Shown: positions 1 to 6,696, numbered from the stretch's first letter. The stretch: 15,390 nucleotides of DNA from an uncultured Erysipelotrichaceae bacterium (GCA_900544435.1 UQVG01000015.1:1-15390); one strand, 5' to 3'. The notes: generated by a model not told the origin, from the letters alone. Program-made: numbers and translations.

Positions 1-1154
1 TATTATTTATTTCAATTATTTCCTTAATCACAATATGCTTACTTTTTTATTTTATTTTTTCTTATTTTTCTACCCCTATTCAACCTCGAACAGTACATAA
101 AAAAACTAAAAAAGAACCATCATATCCTACAGTCTCTTTCGTAGCTGTAGGTGATAATATGATCCATGAAAATGTTTATCAATATGCTCTCAAACAAGGA
201 AATAATACAACATATAATTTTAAACCTTGTTATCAACATGTAAAAAACTATATTTCTAGTCATGATTTAGCTTACATTAATCAAGAAACTTTAATTGCTG
301 GTGATTCTTATGGGATTAAAGGCTATCCTAATTTTAATTCCCCAGAATCTTTAATTGATGATTTACAAGATACAGGCTTTAATATGGTCTCTAGTGCGAC
401 AAATCACTCTATGGACTTGGGAAAAGATGCTTTAATGTCTTCTGCTCACATTTGGAAACAACACCCTGATATTTTATTTTCTGGTTTATATGAAAATCAA
501 GAGGATCGTCAAACTATCAGAGTTATTGAAAGAAATGGTATTCGCTTTAGTTTTTTAGCTTATACTTTTGGTGTTAATGAAACTAAAAATTATAAATCTA
601 TTCAAAAACAATTAAAGACTTATCCTTATATATTAGGTCAATTAGATAAGGAACAAATTAAAGAAGATGTAACCAAAGCTAAGGCACAAAGTGATGTAGT
701 CATTGTAGCTGTTCATTGGGGTAAAGAAGGACATAGTGAATTATCTTCTTTACAACAAGAATATGCTCAATATTTTGCTGATTTGGGAGTAGATGTTGTA
801 ATTGGAAACCATCCTCATCTCATTCAACCTATTGAAAAGATAAATAATACACTTATTATTTATTCTTTAGGTAATTTTTTAAGTACAATGAAAGATGTTT
901 ATAATCAATTAGAAGGAATGGTTTGTTTAGATTTTGTGAAAAAAGAAAATGAAATCAGTATTGAAAATATTCAATATATCCCACTCGTTAATCATTATAA
1001 TAATGATGTTGTGACTATCTATCCTCTTAAAGACTATACTGCTTCACTAGCAAGTCAACATAATATTTTAAAAGATCAAAATAATATTGTTAAAGAATTT
1101 AAAAACTATGTCAAACAAGTCATCAATAATGATGGTATTAAAATAGAAATGTGA
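1..1154 (+). CDS. CapA/PgsA-family poly-gamma-glutamate-type protein (5' end cut by window edge)
   Basis: The reading frame is open from base 3 to the TGA at 1152-1154 with no start inside the window, so the gene begins to the left. The 52 codons before the ATG at 159 are clearly coding. They give a hydrophobic anchor (LFISIISLITICLLFYFIFS), a basic linker, then VSFVAVGDNMIHENVY, the first conserved strand and metal-site motif of the CapA (PGA_cap) family. Starting at 159 would cut that motif in half. Further family motifs are the ATNHSMDLG segment, AVHWGKEGHSE, VVIGNHPHLIQPIE and the closing IIYSLGNFLS. The family has a calcineurin-like metallophosphatase fold and acts outside the membrane in capsule or poly-gamma-glutamate production, but many gut Firmicutes members have no proven substrate. 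No capB/capC-like synthase genes are visible beside it. The next gene starts 7 bases after the stop and its GAGG ribosome site overlaps the stop, so the two are probably one operon. Confidence 0.88.
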   Translation, partial: LFISIISLITICLLFYFIFSYFSTPIQPRTVHKKTKKEPSYPTVSFVAVGDNMIHENVYQYALKQGNNTTYNFKPCYQHVKNYISSHDLAYINQETLIAGDSYGIKGYPNFNSPESLIDDLQDTGFNMVSSATNHSMDLGKDALMSSAHIWKQHPDILFSGLYENQEDRQTIRVIERNGIRFSFLAYTFGVNETKNYKSIQKQLKTYPYILGQLDKEQIKEDVTKAKAQSDVVIVAVHWGKEGHSELSSLQQEYAQYFADLGVDVVIGNHPHLIQPIEKINNTLIIYSLGNFLSTMKDVYNQLEGMVCLDFVKKENEISIENIQYIPLVNHYNNDVVTIYPLKDYTASLASQHNILKDQNNIVKEFKNYVKQVINNDGIKIEM

Positions 1155-1161
1155 GGTTTAT

Positions 1162-1986
1162 ATGAAAAAGAAAATTTGTTTATTATTCCTTATTATATGT
1201 ATCATTACTGGTATTGTTTTTTTCTATCCTAAAAATAATACAAAAAAAGTAAAAACAACAAAGAAAAAAACACCTGTTATAAGTTATTATCATCAAGAAA
1301 ATAAAAAACGTTATGATTATTATCAAAAACAACATCAAGATCTAAGTCAAGAGGAAGTCATTACTCTTGTAAATATGAACCGTGATTTTGATTTTTATGG
1401 AAAAATCATTAAACAAGAACATCCTAATGATTTAAATACAATTGTTAATAAATATTATCAATTAGATGAAAACTATGAGCCTAGTGATCTTGTTGAAATC
1501 AATACCAATGCAGGAACTTATGGAAGTCCTTATAGTAAACATACTGCTAGAAAAGTCGTTTATGATGATTTTCAAGCTTTAAAAAAAGCTTGTGCCAATA
1601 AAGGGTTTGAATTATATGTAGCTTCTGGTTATCGTTCAACTGCATGGCAAAAAGAAATTTATAATCATATGGTAGAAACTTATAGTGTAGAAAGAGCTGA
1701 TGAAACTTGTTCACGTCCTGGACATAGTGAACATACAACAGGTTTAGGTTTGGATATTGCTTTAGATCAATATAAATTCGAAGAAGTAGAAAAACATCCT
1801 CAATATACTTGGTTTTTAAGTCAATTAAGTCATTATGGTTTTATCTTACGTTATCCTAAAGATACAGAAAATTTAACAGGCTATAGCTATGAAGCATGGC
1901 ATATTCGCTATGTAGGAAAAGAACTTGCTCAAAAAATAGAAAAAAGTGGTCTTACTTTTGATGAATATTATGCTAGAAACTATTAA
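1162..1986 (+). CDS. Membrane-anchored D-alanyl-D-alanine carboxypeptidase, VanY type (peptidase M15B)
   Basis: A 274-residue protein with an N-terminal signal anchor (about residues 4-22), a Lys-rich linker, a spacer region, and a C-terminal VanY domain (about 115-260). The M15 zinc-peptidase signature is complete: SGYRS at 155-159, SEHTTGLGLD with zinc ligands H191 and D198, and EAWH with catalytic E244 and zinc ligand H247. The family trims the terminal D-Ala from peptidoglycan stem peptides on the outer face of the membrane. No VanA/VanX/VanH-like genes are present, so this looks like a wall-remodelling housekeeping enzyme rather than part of a glycopeptide-resistance cluster. The GAGG ribosome site at 1153-1156 overlaps the preceding CapA-like stop, which supports co-expression. 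Confidence 0.9.
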   Translation: MKKKICLLFLIICIITGIVFFYPKNNTKKVKTTKKKTPVISYYHQENKKRYDYYQKQHQDLSQEEVITLVNMNRDFDFYGKIIKQEHPNDLNTIVNKYYQLDENYEPSDLVEINTNAGTYGSPYSKHTARKVVYDDFQALKKACANKGFELYVASGYRSTAWQKEIYNHMVETYSVERADETCSRPGHSEHTTGLGLDIALDQYKFEEVEKHPQYTWFLSQLSHYGFILRYPKDTENLTGYSYEAWHIRYVGKELAQKIEKSGLTFDEYYARNY

Positions 1987-2007
1987 GAAGATAGCAAGCT
2001 ATCTTCT
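1986..2007. terminator. Hairpin between convergent VanY and PAS genes
   Basis: Inverted repeat AGAAGATAGC / GCTATCTTCT with a 2-base centre, effectively a 9-bp stem with a CAAG loop. It starts on the last base of the VanY stop and contains the PAS-gene stop (1999-2001). Neither side has a strong T run, so it may be a weak shared terminator or only an mRNA 3'-end stabiliser. Confidence 0.5.
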
Positions 2008-2382
2008 ATGTTTCCAATATTCAGTTACAGGTATTTCTGGATTACTTTCATCCCATGGCATTTCATGTCTTTCAAAATAACCAATCACTTGTTTATCATG
2101 ATTACGAACAGGAACAAAGAATTCTCTTTCTCCTGTTTTTTTATTATATGTTTCAAACATCTCATCTTCACCAGCATCAGCTCGTTTTAAAAATTCTTCT
2201 ATTTTAATTTTAGAATTTTCATTATGACAATTAAATAAACTTTGATTGATTTGTACACGATTTCCATATCTTTCTTTAGCTGTTTTATTCATATATCGAA
2301 CAATATGTTGACGATCAACAAAAACAACTTCATAACTATAAGCATCTAAAATACTTTCTAATATTTCTTTTGTAATTTCCAT
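1999..2382 (-). CDS. Single-domain PAS protein
   Basis: A 127-residue stand-alone PAS domain: the VVFVDRQHIVRYMNKTA core, then SLFNCHNENSKIKI, then FFVPVRNHDKQVIGYFERHE. The conserved CHN-x-x-S segment is typical of a small PAS family in Firmicutes (similar to the PAS part of DUF438 proteins). The His is a possible cofactor ligand, but that is not proven. There is no output domain and no transmembrane segment, so it probably signals by protein-protein contact. I chose the ATG at 2382 rather than the one at 2400. AAGGAG lies 6 bases before 2382, while the 2400 ATG sits 2 bases after the -10 element and would be upstream of the transcription start. It is followed by the hairpin it shares with the VanY gene. 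Confidence 0.8.
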   Translation of the reverse strand: MEITKEILESILDAYSYEVVFVDRQHIVRYMNKTAKERYGNRVQINQSLFNCHNENSKIKIEEFLKRADAGEDEMFETYNKKTGEREFFVPVRNHDKQVIGYFERHEMPWDESNPEIPVTEYWKHRR

Positions 2383-2402
2383 TTTATTCTCCTTTTTCAT
2401 TT

Positions 2403-2411
2403 ATTATAACA
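2403..2411 (-). promoter_or_regulatory. Extended -10 promoter of the PAS gene
   Basis: Minus-strand TGTTATAAT (an extended -10, TGnTATAAT), with predicted transcription start near 2396. No good -35 is visible, as expected for extended -10 promoters. The element and its flank (15 bases, 2401-2415) are identical to the promoter of the MerR gene. Confidence 0.6.
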
Positions 2412-2418
2412 TATTGTT

Positions 2419-2470
2419 TTAATGATTAGATTTTTTAACACTATACTATTTTTGTTTTTTCTTGTATAAT
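2419..2470 (+). promoter_or_regulatory. Candidate promoter region for the small membrane protein
   Basis: Two candidates exist. One is TTAATG (2419-2424), 17 bp, TATACT (2442-2447). The other is a consensus TATAAT at 2465-2470 without a clear -35. The second would start transcription near 2477, inside the ribosome site, so the first fits translation better. Confidence 0.35.
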
Positions 2471-2487
2471 AATAAGGTAAATATTTA

Positions 2488-2958
2488 GTGCCTATTTTAG
2501 TAGCTGTTGTTTTAGTTTGGTTTACTTACCTTATTGTTAACTTCGTAGCTACAATTATTAAAGCAAAGAAAAAAGATGAAACAATGATTTGTGGAGTCAG
2601 TAAACAAGGAAAAGTATTTTATGGAATACTTACTGTTATTTATCTCGTTATGTTTGTTTATTGTATTTATTACATGATTTCTCATTTATTAAATGGAGAT
2701 GTTGATAGTGTTTATTTACCATTAAATGCTTTAACTATTTATTCAATTGCTTTCTATTTTACGATTCAATGGATTATTTATTTTGGACAAAGACAAGTTT
2801 TAATTGGTCGTGTTATCTTTGATTATCGTAAAATTAAAAGAGTTTCTTATCCAAAGAAATCAAAATTACGTTTTACATATGGACAAAAAGTATTAGAAAC
2901 AAATATTCGTTTTATTGATGATTCAATTCTTAAAAAATCATTACAAAGAACAAGATAA
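2488..2958 (+). CDS. Small integral membrane protein of unknown function
   Basis: A 156-residue protein that I cannot assign to a named family. It has three predicted membrane helices (about residues 2-24, 44-65 and 80-98), a basic loop after the first helix (KAKKKDE), and a C-terminal soluble tail of about 50 residues rich in Lys/Arg (FDYRKIKRVSYPKKSKLRF) that looks like a small beta-rich cytoplasmic domain. The start is a GTG with AAGGT 9 bases upstream. No in-frame ATG lies near the beginning, and an in-frame stop at 2470 rules out a longer protein. It stands alone between the divergent PAS gene and a strong bidirectional terminator. Confidence 0.7.
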   Translation: MPILVAVVLVWFTYLIVNFVATIIKAKKKDETMICGVSKQGKVFYGILTVIYLVMFVYCIYYMISHLLNGDVDSVYLPLNALTIYSIAFYFTIQWIIYFGQRQVLIGRVIFDYRKIKRVSYPKKSKLRFTYGQKVLETNIRFIDDSILKKSLQRTR

Positions 2959-2987
2959 AAAGCAATTTCATTCGAAATTGCTTTTTT
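2959..2987. terminator. Bidirectional rho-independent terminator
   Basis: Perfect 11-bp stem AAAGCAATTTC / GAAATTGCTTT with ATTC loop, followed by a T run on the plus strand and, on the other side, TTTTTATCTT on the minus strand. It serves both the membrane-protein gene (stop at 2956-2958) and the convergent MerR gene, whose stop begins at 2986-2988. Confidence 0.9.
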
Positions 2988-3789
2988 ATTTAATAGGAAT
3001 CCAAATATTATGATAATTAAAATATTCCTCTTCTGGTTTCCACATCGAAACAACCTGAGAAATCACATCTCCTGCGAGTTGAAGACTATTTTTTTCCATA
3101 TATTCAAATGCTGGCTTTAAAACTTCGTAAGTAAGTATTTGACTTGAACGTGATGAAATCGTCATATAAAGACATAATTGTTCAGGATAATAATGAACAT
3201 ATTCACTTTCTTTAAGATCTAATACTCCTGCAAATTCTTCTTCAACACCTATTCCATAATAAAATTCTTTATTTTCATTTTCTATATGTTCTTTAGGAAA
3301 CACTGCTGTAGAAAAAACAAAAGGAATTTTTTGACAAAATTCTTTAAGTTCTTCACGTTCTTCTTTCTTTAAATCAATCGTATAACATTTTTGAGTATCT
3401 ATTCGATAAATTCCTGGTCTTTTTTGTAAAGTAAAATTTAAATTTTCACTACGACTAATAAGCTTTCTATTGGTACGTAATCTTTTTAATAAATTCATTT
3501 GATAAATAATATTTTTTTCTATGATTTGTTCTTGTTTTTCTAACAAATCATCAATTTCTTCTAAAGATTTACTTTGTAAGATACCTGCAGTCTCTTCAAT
3601 AGACAGACCAAATCCAAGATAACAACGTGCTCGAATCAACATATGTAAATCCCATGTCGTATAATAACGATATCCTGTTTCTTGATCATGAATAGGCGCA
3701 ATGATACCTTTTCTTTCATAATAACGAATTGTTTCAGCGGTAATTCCTAGTATTTTTGCTAATTCTCCAATTGTATATGTATTGTACAT
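2986..3789 (-). CDS. MerR-family transcriptional regulator with GyrI-like effector domain
   Basis: A 267-residue protein. It has an N-terminal winged-helix MerR domain (YTIGELAKILGITAETIRYYERKG, residues 5-28; wing GYRYYTTWDL), a coiled-coil dimer helix (about 76-110), and a C-terminal half ending in MWKPEEEYFNYHNIWIPIK that resembles the GyrI-like/BmrR-type small-molecule binding domain. No metal-binding Cys pattern is seen. MerR activators of this build bend an over-long promoter spacer into an active shape when bound to bulky, often hydrophobic, ligands. It is divergent from the SDR-MFS pair. The intergenic region has a 19-bp-spacer promoter with a perfect dyad, so that operon is the obvious target. 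The start ATG at 3789 is preceded by a GGTGG-type ribosome site. Confidence 0.9.
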   Translation of the reverse strand: MYNTYTIGELAKILGITAETIRYYERKGIIAPIHDQETGYRYYTTWDLHMLIRARCYLGFGLSIEETAGILQSKSLEEIDDLLEKQEQIIEKNIIYQMNLLKRLRTNRKLISRSENLNFTLQKRPGIYRIDTQKCYTIDLKKEEREELKEFCQKIPFVFSTAVFPKEHIENENKEFYYGIGVEEEFAGVLDLKESEYVHYYPEQLCLYMTISSRSSQILTYEVLKPAFEYMEKNSLQLAGDVISQVVSMWKPEEEYFNYHNIWIPIK

Positions 3790-3828
3790 AATCCACCAAC
3801 CTTCAAATAGTTTTAAAGTTTTCGCCTT

Positions 3829-3837
3829 ATTATAACA
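3829..3837 (-). promoter_or_regulatory. Extended -10 promoter of the merR-like gene
   Basis: Minus-strand TGTTATAAT, identical to the PAS-gene promoter including flanks. Predicted start of transcription is near 3822, giving a leader of about 33 bases. It is about 47 bp from the dyad at 3884-3904, so the regulator probably does not block its own promoter directly from that site. Confidence 0.6.
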
Positions 3838-3880
3838 TATTTCTTTATTTTTTTACTGATTTTGACTTCATTTTACCCTA

Positions 3881-3911
3881 TTGACTCTCAAATTGTTTGA
3901 GAGTTTAAAAT
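3881..3911 (+). promoter_or_regulatory. MerR-type promoter and operator of the SDR-MFS operon
   Basis: -35 TTGACT (3881-3886) and -10 TAAAAT (3906-3911) are separated by 19 bp, the over-long spacing characteristic of MerR-activated promoters. The spacer is filled by a perfect inverted repeat with 9-bp arms: ACTCTCAAA at 3884-3892 and TTTGAGAGT at 3896-3904, with a 3-base centre. The repeat overlaps the -35 and stops just before the -10, as in known MerR operators. Predicted transcription start is near 3918. Binding by the adjacent MerR protein is inferred, not shown. Confidence 0.8.
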
Positions 3912-3969
3912 GACTTTGTTAAAAAAATAACATGTGATGTTAAATAAATAACAAAGGGAGAGAAAAATT

Positions 3970-4746
3970 ATGGAAGAAAAAAAAGTTGTTCTTATCACAG
4001 GTGGAGCAATGGGACAAGGTCGTGCTCATGCTTACAAATATGCTGAAAATGGTTTTAATGTTGTTTTAGCTGATATGTTAGATCCATCTCATGAAGCATT
4101 TAAAGAAACAATTGCAAATTGTGAAGCTAAAGGAGCAAAAGTTTTAGCTAAAAAAGCAAACATTACTTCTACTGAAGATATGGAAGCATTATTTGCTTCA
4201 GCATGGGAAACATTTGGTCGTTTAGATGTTGTTATTGCTAATGCTGGTGTTATTAACTTCGGTTATACTTGGGAATTAACTGATGAACAAGTTGAAAAAG
4301 TAATGGATATTAACTTAATTGGTACTTGGCGTACTGATAAATATGCTACTCAATATATGTTAAAACAAGGATTTGGTCGTATTATTAATATTTCATCAAC
4401 TTCTGGTTTATATGGTACTCCTCAATTAGCTACTTATTGTATGAGTAAATGGGGTATTTTAGGATTAACTAAAACTCTTGCTAAAGAAGTGGGTTCTAAA
4501 GGAATTATTGTTAATGCTTTATGTCCTACTAAAGTTAAAACTCCAATGTGTGAAACAATGGATTATGTTAAATTCATTAATGATTTAACTGGTAAAGATT
4601 TCAAATCTGTTGAAGAAATGTATGCTGGTGTACCATTCCTTGAAGTAGAAGATATTGCAAGTATGGTTTATTGGTTAGGAACTAGTAGAGAAGCTGGTAA
4701 ATTCAATGGACAAGGTGTATCACTTGATTTAGGTACTTTACAATAA
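3970..4746 (+). CDS. Short-chain dehydrogenase/reductase (SDR), NAD-type
   Basis: A 258-residue classical SDR. It has the Rossmann glycine motif TGGAMGQG (residues 10-17), acidic D35 at the end of the second strand (favours NAD(H) over NADP(H)), NAG at 91-93, the structural Asn at 115, catalytic S143, Y156 and K160 (YCMSK), and a CPTKVKTPM segment where most family members have PG-x-V-x-T. The GQGRAHA stretch after the glycine motif resembles carveol-dehydrogenase-like and mycofactocin-linked SDRs, which oxidise or reduce secondary alcohols and ketones on hydrophobic substrates. This is only a resemblance, and no mycofactocin genes are seen here. Residues about 193-222 form a lid insert over the active site. 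The ribosome site is AGGGAG, 9 bases before the ATG. The gene is first in an operon with the MFS transporter and sits under a MerR-type promoter. The substrate is unknown; hydroxysteroid or terpenoid alcohols are guesses. Confidence 0.88.
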   Translation: MEEKKVVLITGGAMGQGRAHAYKYAENGFNVVLADMLDPSHEAFKETIANCEAKGAKVLAKKANITSTEDMEALFASAWETFGRLDVVIANAGVINFGYTWELTDEQVEKVMDINLIGTWRTDKYATQYMLKQGFGRIINISSTSGLYGTPQLATYCMSKWGILGLTKTLAKEVGSKGIIVNALCPTKVKTPMCETMDYVKFINDLTGKDFKSVEEMYAGVPFLEVEDIASMVYWLGTSREAGKFNGQGVSLDLGTLQ

Positions 4747-4764
4747 TAAGGGAGAAAAGAGAAT

Positions 4765-5985
4765 ATGAAAATTACAAAAGCAACACGTTGGCGTGTTTTT
4801 GCAGGGGTTTGGATTCAAAGTTTATTCACTTCTGCCACTGCCTTCTTTAGTTTATTCTGCTTGCCATTTTGTAATCAATTTGGATGGAGTAATTCAGATT
4901 TTTCAATGGCATACACAATTTATATGTTTATCTACTGTGCAGTAGGTTTCCTTGGTGGTATTTTAGCTGAAAAATTACAACCAAGAGTTGCTATTTATAT
5001 TGGTTTAGTTTTATTTGCTGGAGGATGGATCTTAACTGGTTTTGCTTCATCTATTCCATTCTTATATATTGCTTATGGTGTCATTGCTGGTGCTGGTGCT
5101 GGAACAATTTATCCTGCATGTTTACCAACAGCATTAAAATGGTTCCCAGATAAAAGTGGTTCTATCTCTGGTTTAGTTCAAGCTGGAGCTGCTTGTGGAC
5201 CTTTCATTATGTCACCTATCGCTCAAATGTTAATTGATAATTTTGGAGCACCAATGGCTTGTAAAATTTTAGGTGTTGTTTTCTTAATCGGTGTTGGAGC
5301 TGTTGCTTGGATGATCGTTCCTTGTCCTGATGGATGGACTCCTGAAGGTTGGGTACCAAGTGCACAACAAAGCAAAGAATTACATACAAAAGATTACAAT
5401 ATTCCTCAAATGGTTAAAACTCCAATCTTCTGGGTATTATTAGTAATGTTTATTTTCGCTAATGCTGCTGGAACTATGATGGTTTCTGCAACATCACCAA
5501 TTGCTCAAACTCAAATTGGTTTATCAGCTATGGATGCTGCTTTATGTGTAAGTTTAATGACTTTATTTAATATGTTTGGTCGTTTATCATTTGGTGTTAT
5601 TTATGATAAATTAAAAGGATGGAATTCTTTAATTCTTGTCTTAATCTTAAATGGTATTTCAATGATTATGTTAACAATTGCTCATTCATTTGCATACTTT
5701 GTTGTATGTATTGCTTTAGTTGGTTTCTCATTTGGTGGATTACTTGTTGTTTTCGCTCCAATGGTTAAAACAATCTTTGGTTCTAAATATTATAATAGAA
5801 ACTATGGTTTAATCTTTATTGGTTATGGTATTGGTGCTTTCGTTGGTCCTAAGATTTCAGCAAGTTTCTTTGATGCTACTGGATCTTACGTAATGGGATT
5901 CATTGGTTCAGCTATTCTTGCTGCAGTTGCTGTTTTATTAGTCGTTGTTGCTAAAAAACTTGCTAACAAAATGTTAAATGCTTAA
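4765..5985 (+). CDS. MFS transporter, OFA (oxalate/formate antiporter-like) family
   Basis: A 406-residue, 12-helix major facilitator protein. Family features are the opening WRVFAGVWIQ, a loop GGILAEKLQPR between helices 2 and 3, the glycine-rich AGAGAGTIYPACLPTALKWFPDKSG around helices 4-5, and GRLSFGVIYDKLKG between helices 8 and 9. These are typical of OFA-family carriers, most of which move small organic anions, with oxalate:formate exchange known only for a few. The central cytoplasmic loop (about 185-215) is Trp/Pro-rich. It starts 18 bases after the SDR stop with an AGGGAG-type ribosome site like that of the SDR gene, and is followed by a terminator, so the two genes form one unit. 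The pairing suggests that the carrier imports the SDR substrate or exports its product. The direction cannot be told from sequence. Confidence 0.88.
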   Translation: MKITKATRWRVFAGVWIQSLFTSATAFFSLFCLPFCNQFGWSNSDFSMAYTIYMFIYCAVGFLGGILAEKLQPRVAIYIGLVLFAGGWILTGFASSIPFLYIAYGVIAGAGAGTIYPACLPTALKWFPDKSGSISGLVQAGAACGPFIMSPIAQMLIDNFGAPMACKILGVVFLIGVGAVAWMIVPCPDGWTPEGWVPSAQQSKELHTKDYNIPQMVKTPIFWVLLVMFIFANAAGTMMVSATSPIAQTQIGLSAMDAALCVSLMTLFNMFGRLSFGVIYDKLKGWNSLILVLILNGISMIMLTIAHSFAYFVVCIALVGFSFGGLLVVFAPMVKTIFGSKYYNRNYGLIFIGYGIGAFVGPKISASFFDATGSYVMGFIGSAILAAVAVLLVVVAKKLANKMLNA

Positions 5986-5989
5986 TTTT

Positions 5990-6014
5990 AAGGGGTGAAA
6001 AATTTCACCCCTTT
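5990..6014 (+). terminator. Rho-independent terminator of the SDR-MFS operon
   Basis: Perfect 11-bp stem AAGGGGTGAAA / TTTCACCCCTT with a short AA centre, then TTTATTTTA. The right arm contains the stop codon of the convergent Crp-type gene (6005-6007). The minus-strand side lacks a T run, so it mainly serves the plus strand. Confidence 0.85.
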
Positions 6015-6622
6015 ATTTTATACTTTCCTTTACCTTCTTTAATCAGTATATTCCCATCACAAAGCTTTTTTAATATTCTTTGCAGTTGTCTTCGACTACA
6101 ATGAAGATAATTTGTGGCTTCTTCAATGCTTTTTAATGAACCATAACAATAATATTTCAAATAATATAAAAAACGTTCTTCAACACTTTGATAAACAAAT
6201 TGATTGGTTGATGATTGTTTTAATTTAGAAGCGATTGAATTTAAAAGTGTATGTAGAAATTTTATATCTTGATTAAGCTTTTCTTTATTATCTTTTAAAG
6301 AAAGAGCCAACGTTTTGACCTTTGTTTTTGCTTCCGCAAAAAACATCGGATTTAAATCATCAACAAATTCCATATCTCCTAAAATACATAATTCTTCACT
6401 TTGAGAAACAATTGTTTGTCTGCCTTCTTGATCAATAAAAGAAATCAATAATGTCCCTTCTAATACAAATTGAATATATTGTGTTTTTTCTAAAGGATTA
6501 ATAATTGTTTCACCTTCTTCATATTCAATCACTATAAATTCATATTCCTTAGAAAAATAATTTCCTATTTTGTATTCTTCTTTTACTTTATTTATTAAAT
6601 TTTTATCATAAATCTTTTTCAT
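6005..6622 (-). CDS. Crp/Fnr-family transcriptional regulator (YeiL-like)
   Basis: A 205-residue protein. It has an N-terminal cyclic-nucleotide-binding-type beta roll (about 25-110; YIQFVLEGTLLISFIDQEGRQ, LGDMEFV), a dimer helix, and a C-terminal winged helix with recognition helix CSRRQLQRILKKLC (175-188). Relative to E. coli CRP the two DNA-reading arginines (CRP R180 and R185) are kept as R177 and R182, while E181 is replaced by Arg. The cAMP phosphate-binding Arg-Ser pair is absent (PMFF there), so cAMP is not the likely signal. I start at the ATG at 6622. The ATG at 6640 falls in the centre of the 24-bp operator and has no ribosome site. The 6622 start itself has only a weak AAAG. A minus-strand TTGTCA-17 bp-CACAAT (6657-6629) overlaps the palindrome and would give an almost leaderless mRNA, so autoregulation is likely. 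An alternative -10, TATAAC at 6671-6666, is also possible. The gene is divergent from the MATE pump. Confidence 0.85.
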   Translation of the reverse strand: MKKIYDKNLINKVKEEYKIGNYFSKEYEFIVIEYEEGETIINPLEKTQYIQFVLEGTLLISFIDQEGRQTIVSQSEELCILGDMEFVDDLNPMFFAEAKTKVKTLALSLKDNKEKLNQDIKFLHTLLNSIASKLKQSSTNQFVYQSVEERFLYYLKYYCYGSLKSIEEATNYLHCSRRQLQRILKKLCDGNILIKEGKGKYKIKG

Positions 6623-6626
6623 ATCT

Positions 6627-6650
6627 TTATTGTGACACATGTCACAATAA
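6627..6650. promoter_or_regulatory. CRP-type palindromic operator
   Basis: A perfect palindrome with 10-bp arms, TTATTGTGAC and GTCACAATAA, around a 4-base centre. It contains the exact CRP core TGTGA-N6-TCACA. Its centre (6638.5) lies 41.5 bp before the transcription start predicted from the MATE -10 element, the standard class II activator position. It also lies directly upstream of the divergent Crp-type gene. Confidence 0.85.
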
Positions 6651-6664
6651 TTGACAAATCATTT

Positions 6665-6673
6665 TGTTATACT
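6665..6673 (+). promoter_or_regulatory. Extended -10 promoter of the MATE gene
   Basis: TGTTATACT is an extended -10 with predicted start at about 6680. The expected -35 position (6645-6650, CACAAT) is poor and is covered by the palindrome, as in activator-dependent class II promoters. Confidence 0.7.
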
Positions 6674-6696
6674 TCCCTAGAAAGAGAGGTATTTAT

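Noticed and set aside
159..1154. CapA-like gene starting at the ATG at 159
   Set aside because: The same frame is open to base 3 and encodes a signal anchor and the first half of the conserved VAVGDNMIH motif, so the gene begins outside the window.
2383..2400. PAS gene starting at 2400
   Set aside because: That ATG lies upstream of the predicted transcription start, and the bases that follow it form the ribosome site of the ATG at 2382.
1547..3053. Short frames at 1547-1738 (-), 2008-2190 (+) and 2847-3053 (-)
   Set aside because: They lie opposite well-supported genes, have no ribosome sites and show no recognisable domains.
3790..3969. Riboswitch or small RNA in the largest intergenic region
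   Set aside because: The 180 bases are accounted for by two promoters, the MerR dyad and a ribosome site. No conserved riboswitch core or terminator/antiterminator pair was seen.
3970..4746. Naming the SDR as a bile-acid hydroxysteroid dehydrogenase
   Set aside because: The catalytic residues are common to all classical SDRs, and the sequence does not resemble BaiA as I recall it. Only substrate tests could support this.
6623..6640. Crp-type gene starting at 6640
   Set aside because: The codons would run through the palindromic operator and no ribosome site precedes the ATG.
6627..6650. Calling the palindrome a cAMP-CRP site
   Set aside because: The adjacent regulator lacks the cAMP-contact residues. 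The site is CRP-like in DNA sequence only.
6664..6696. MATE start at the TTG at 6664
   Set aside because: It overlaps the -10 element and precedes the transcription start. The ATG at 6697 has a good ribosome site.
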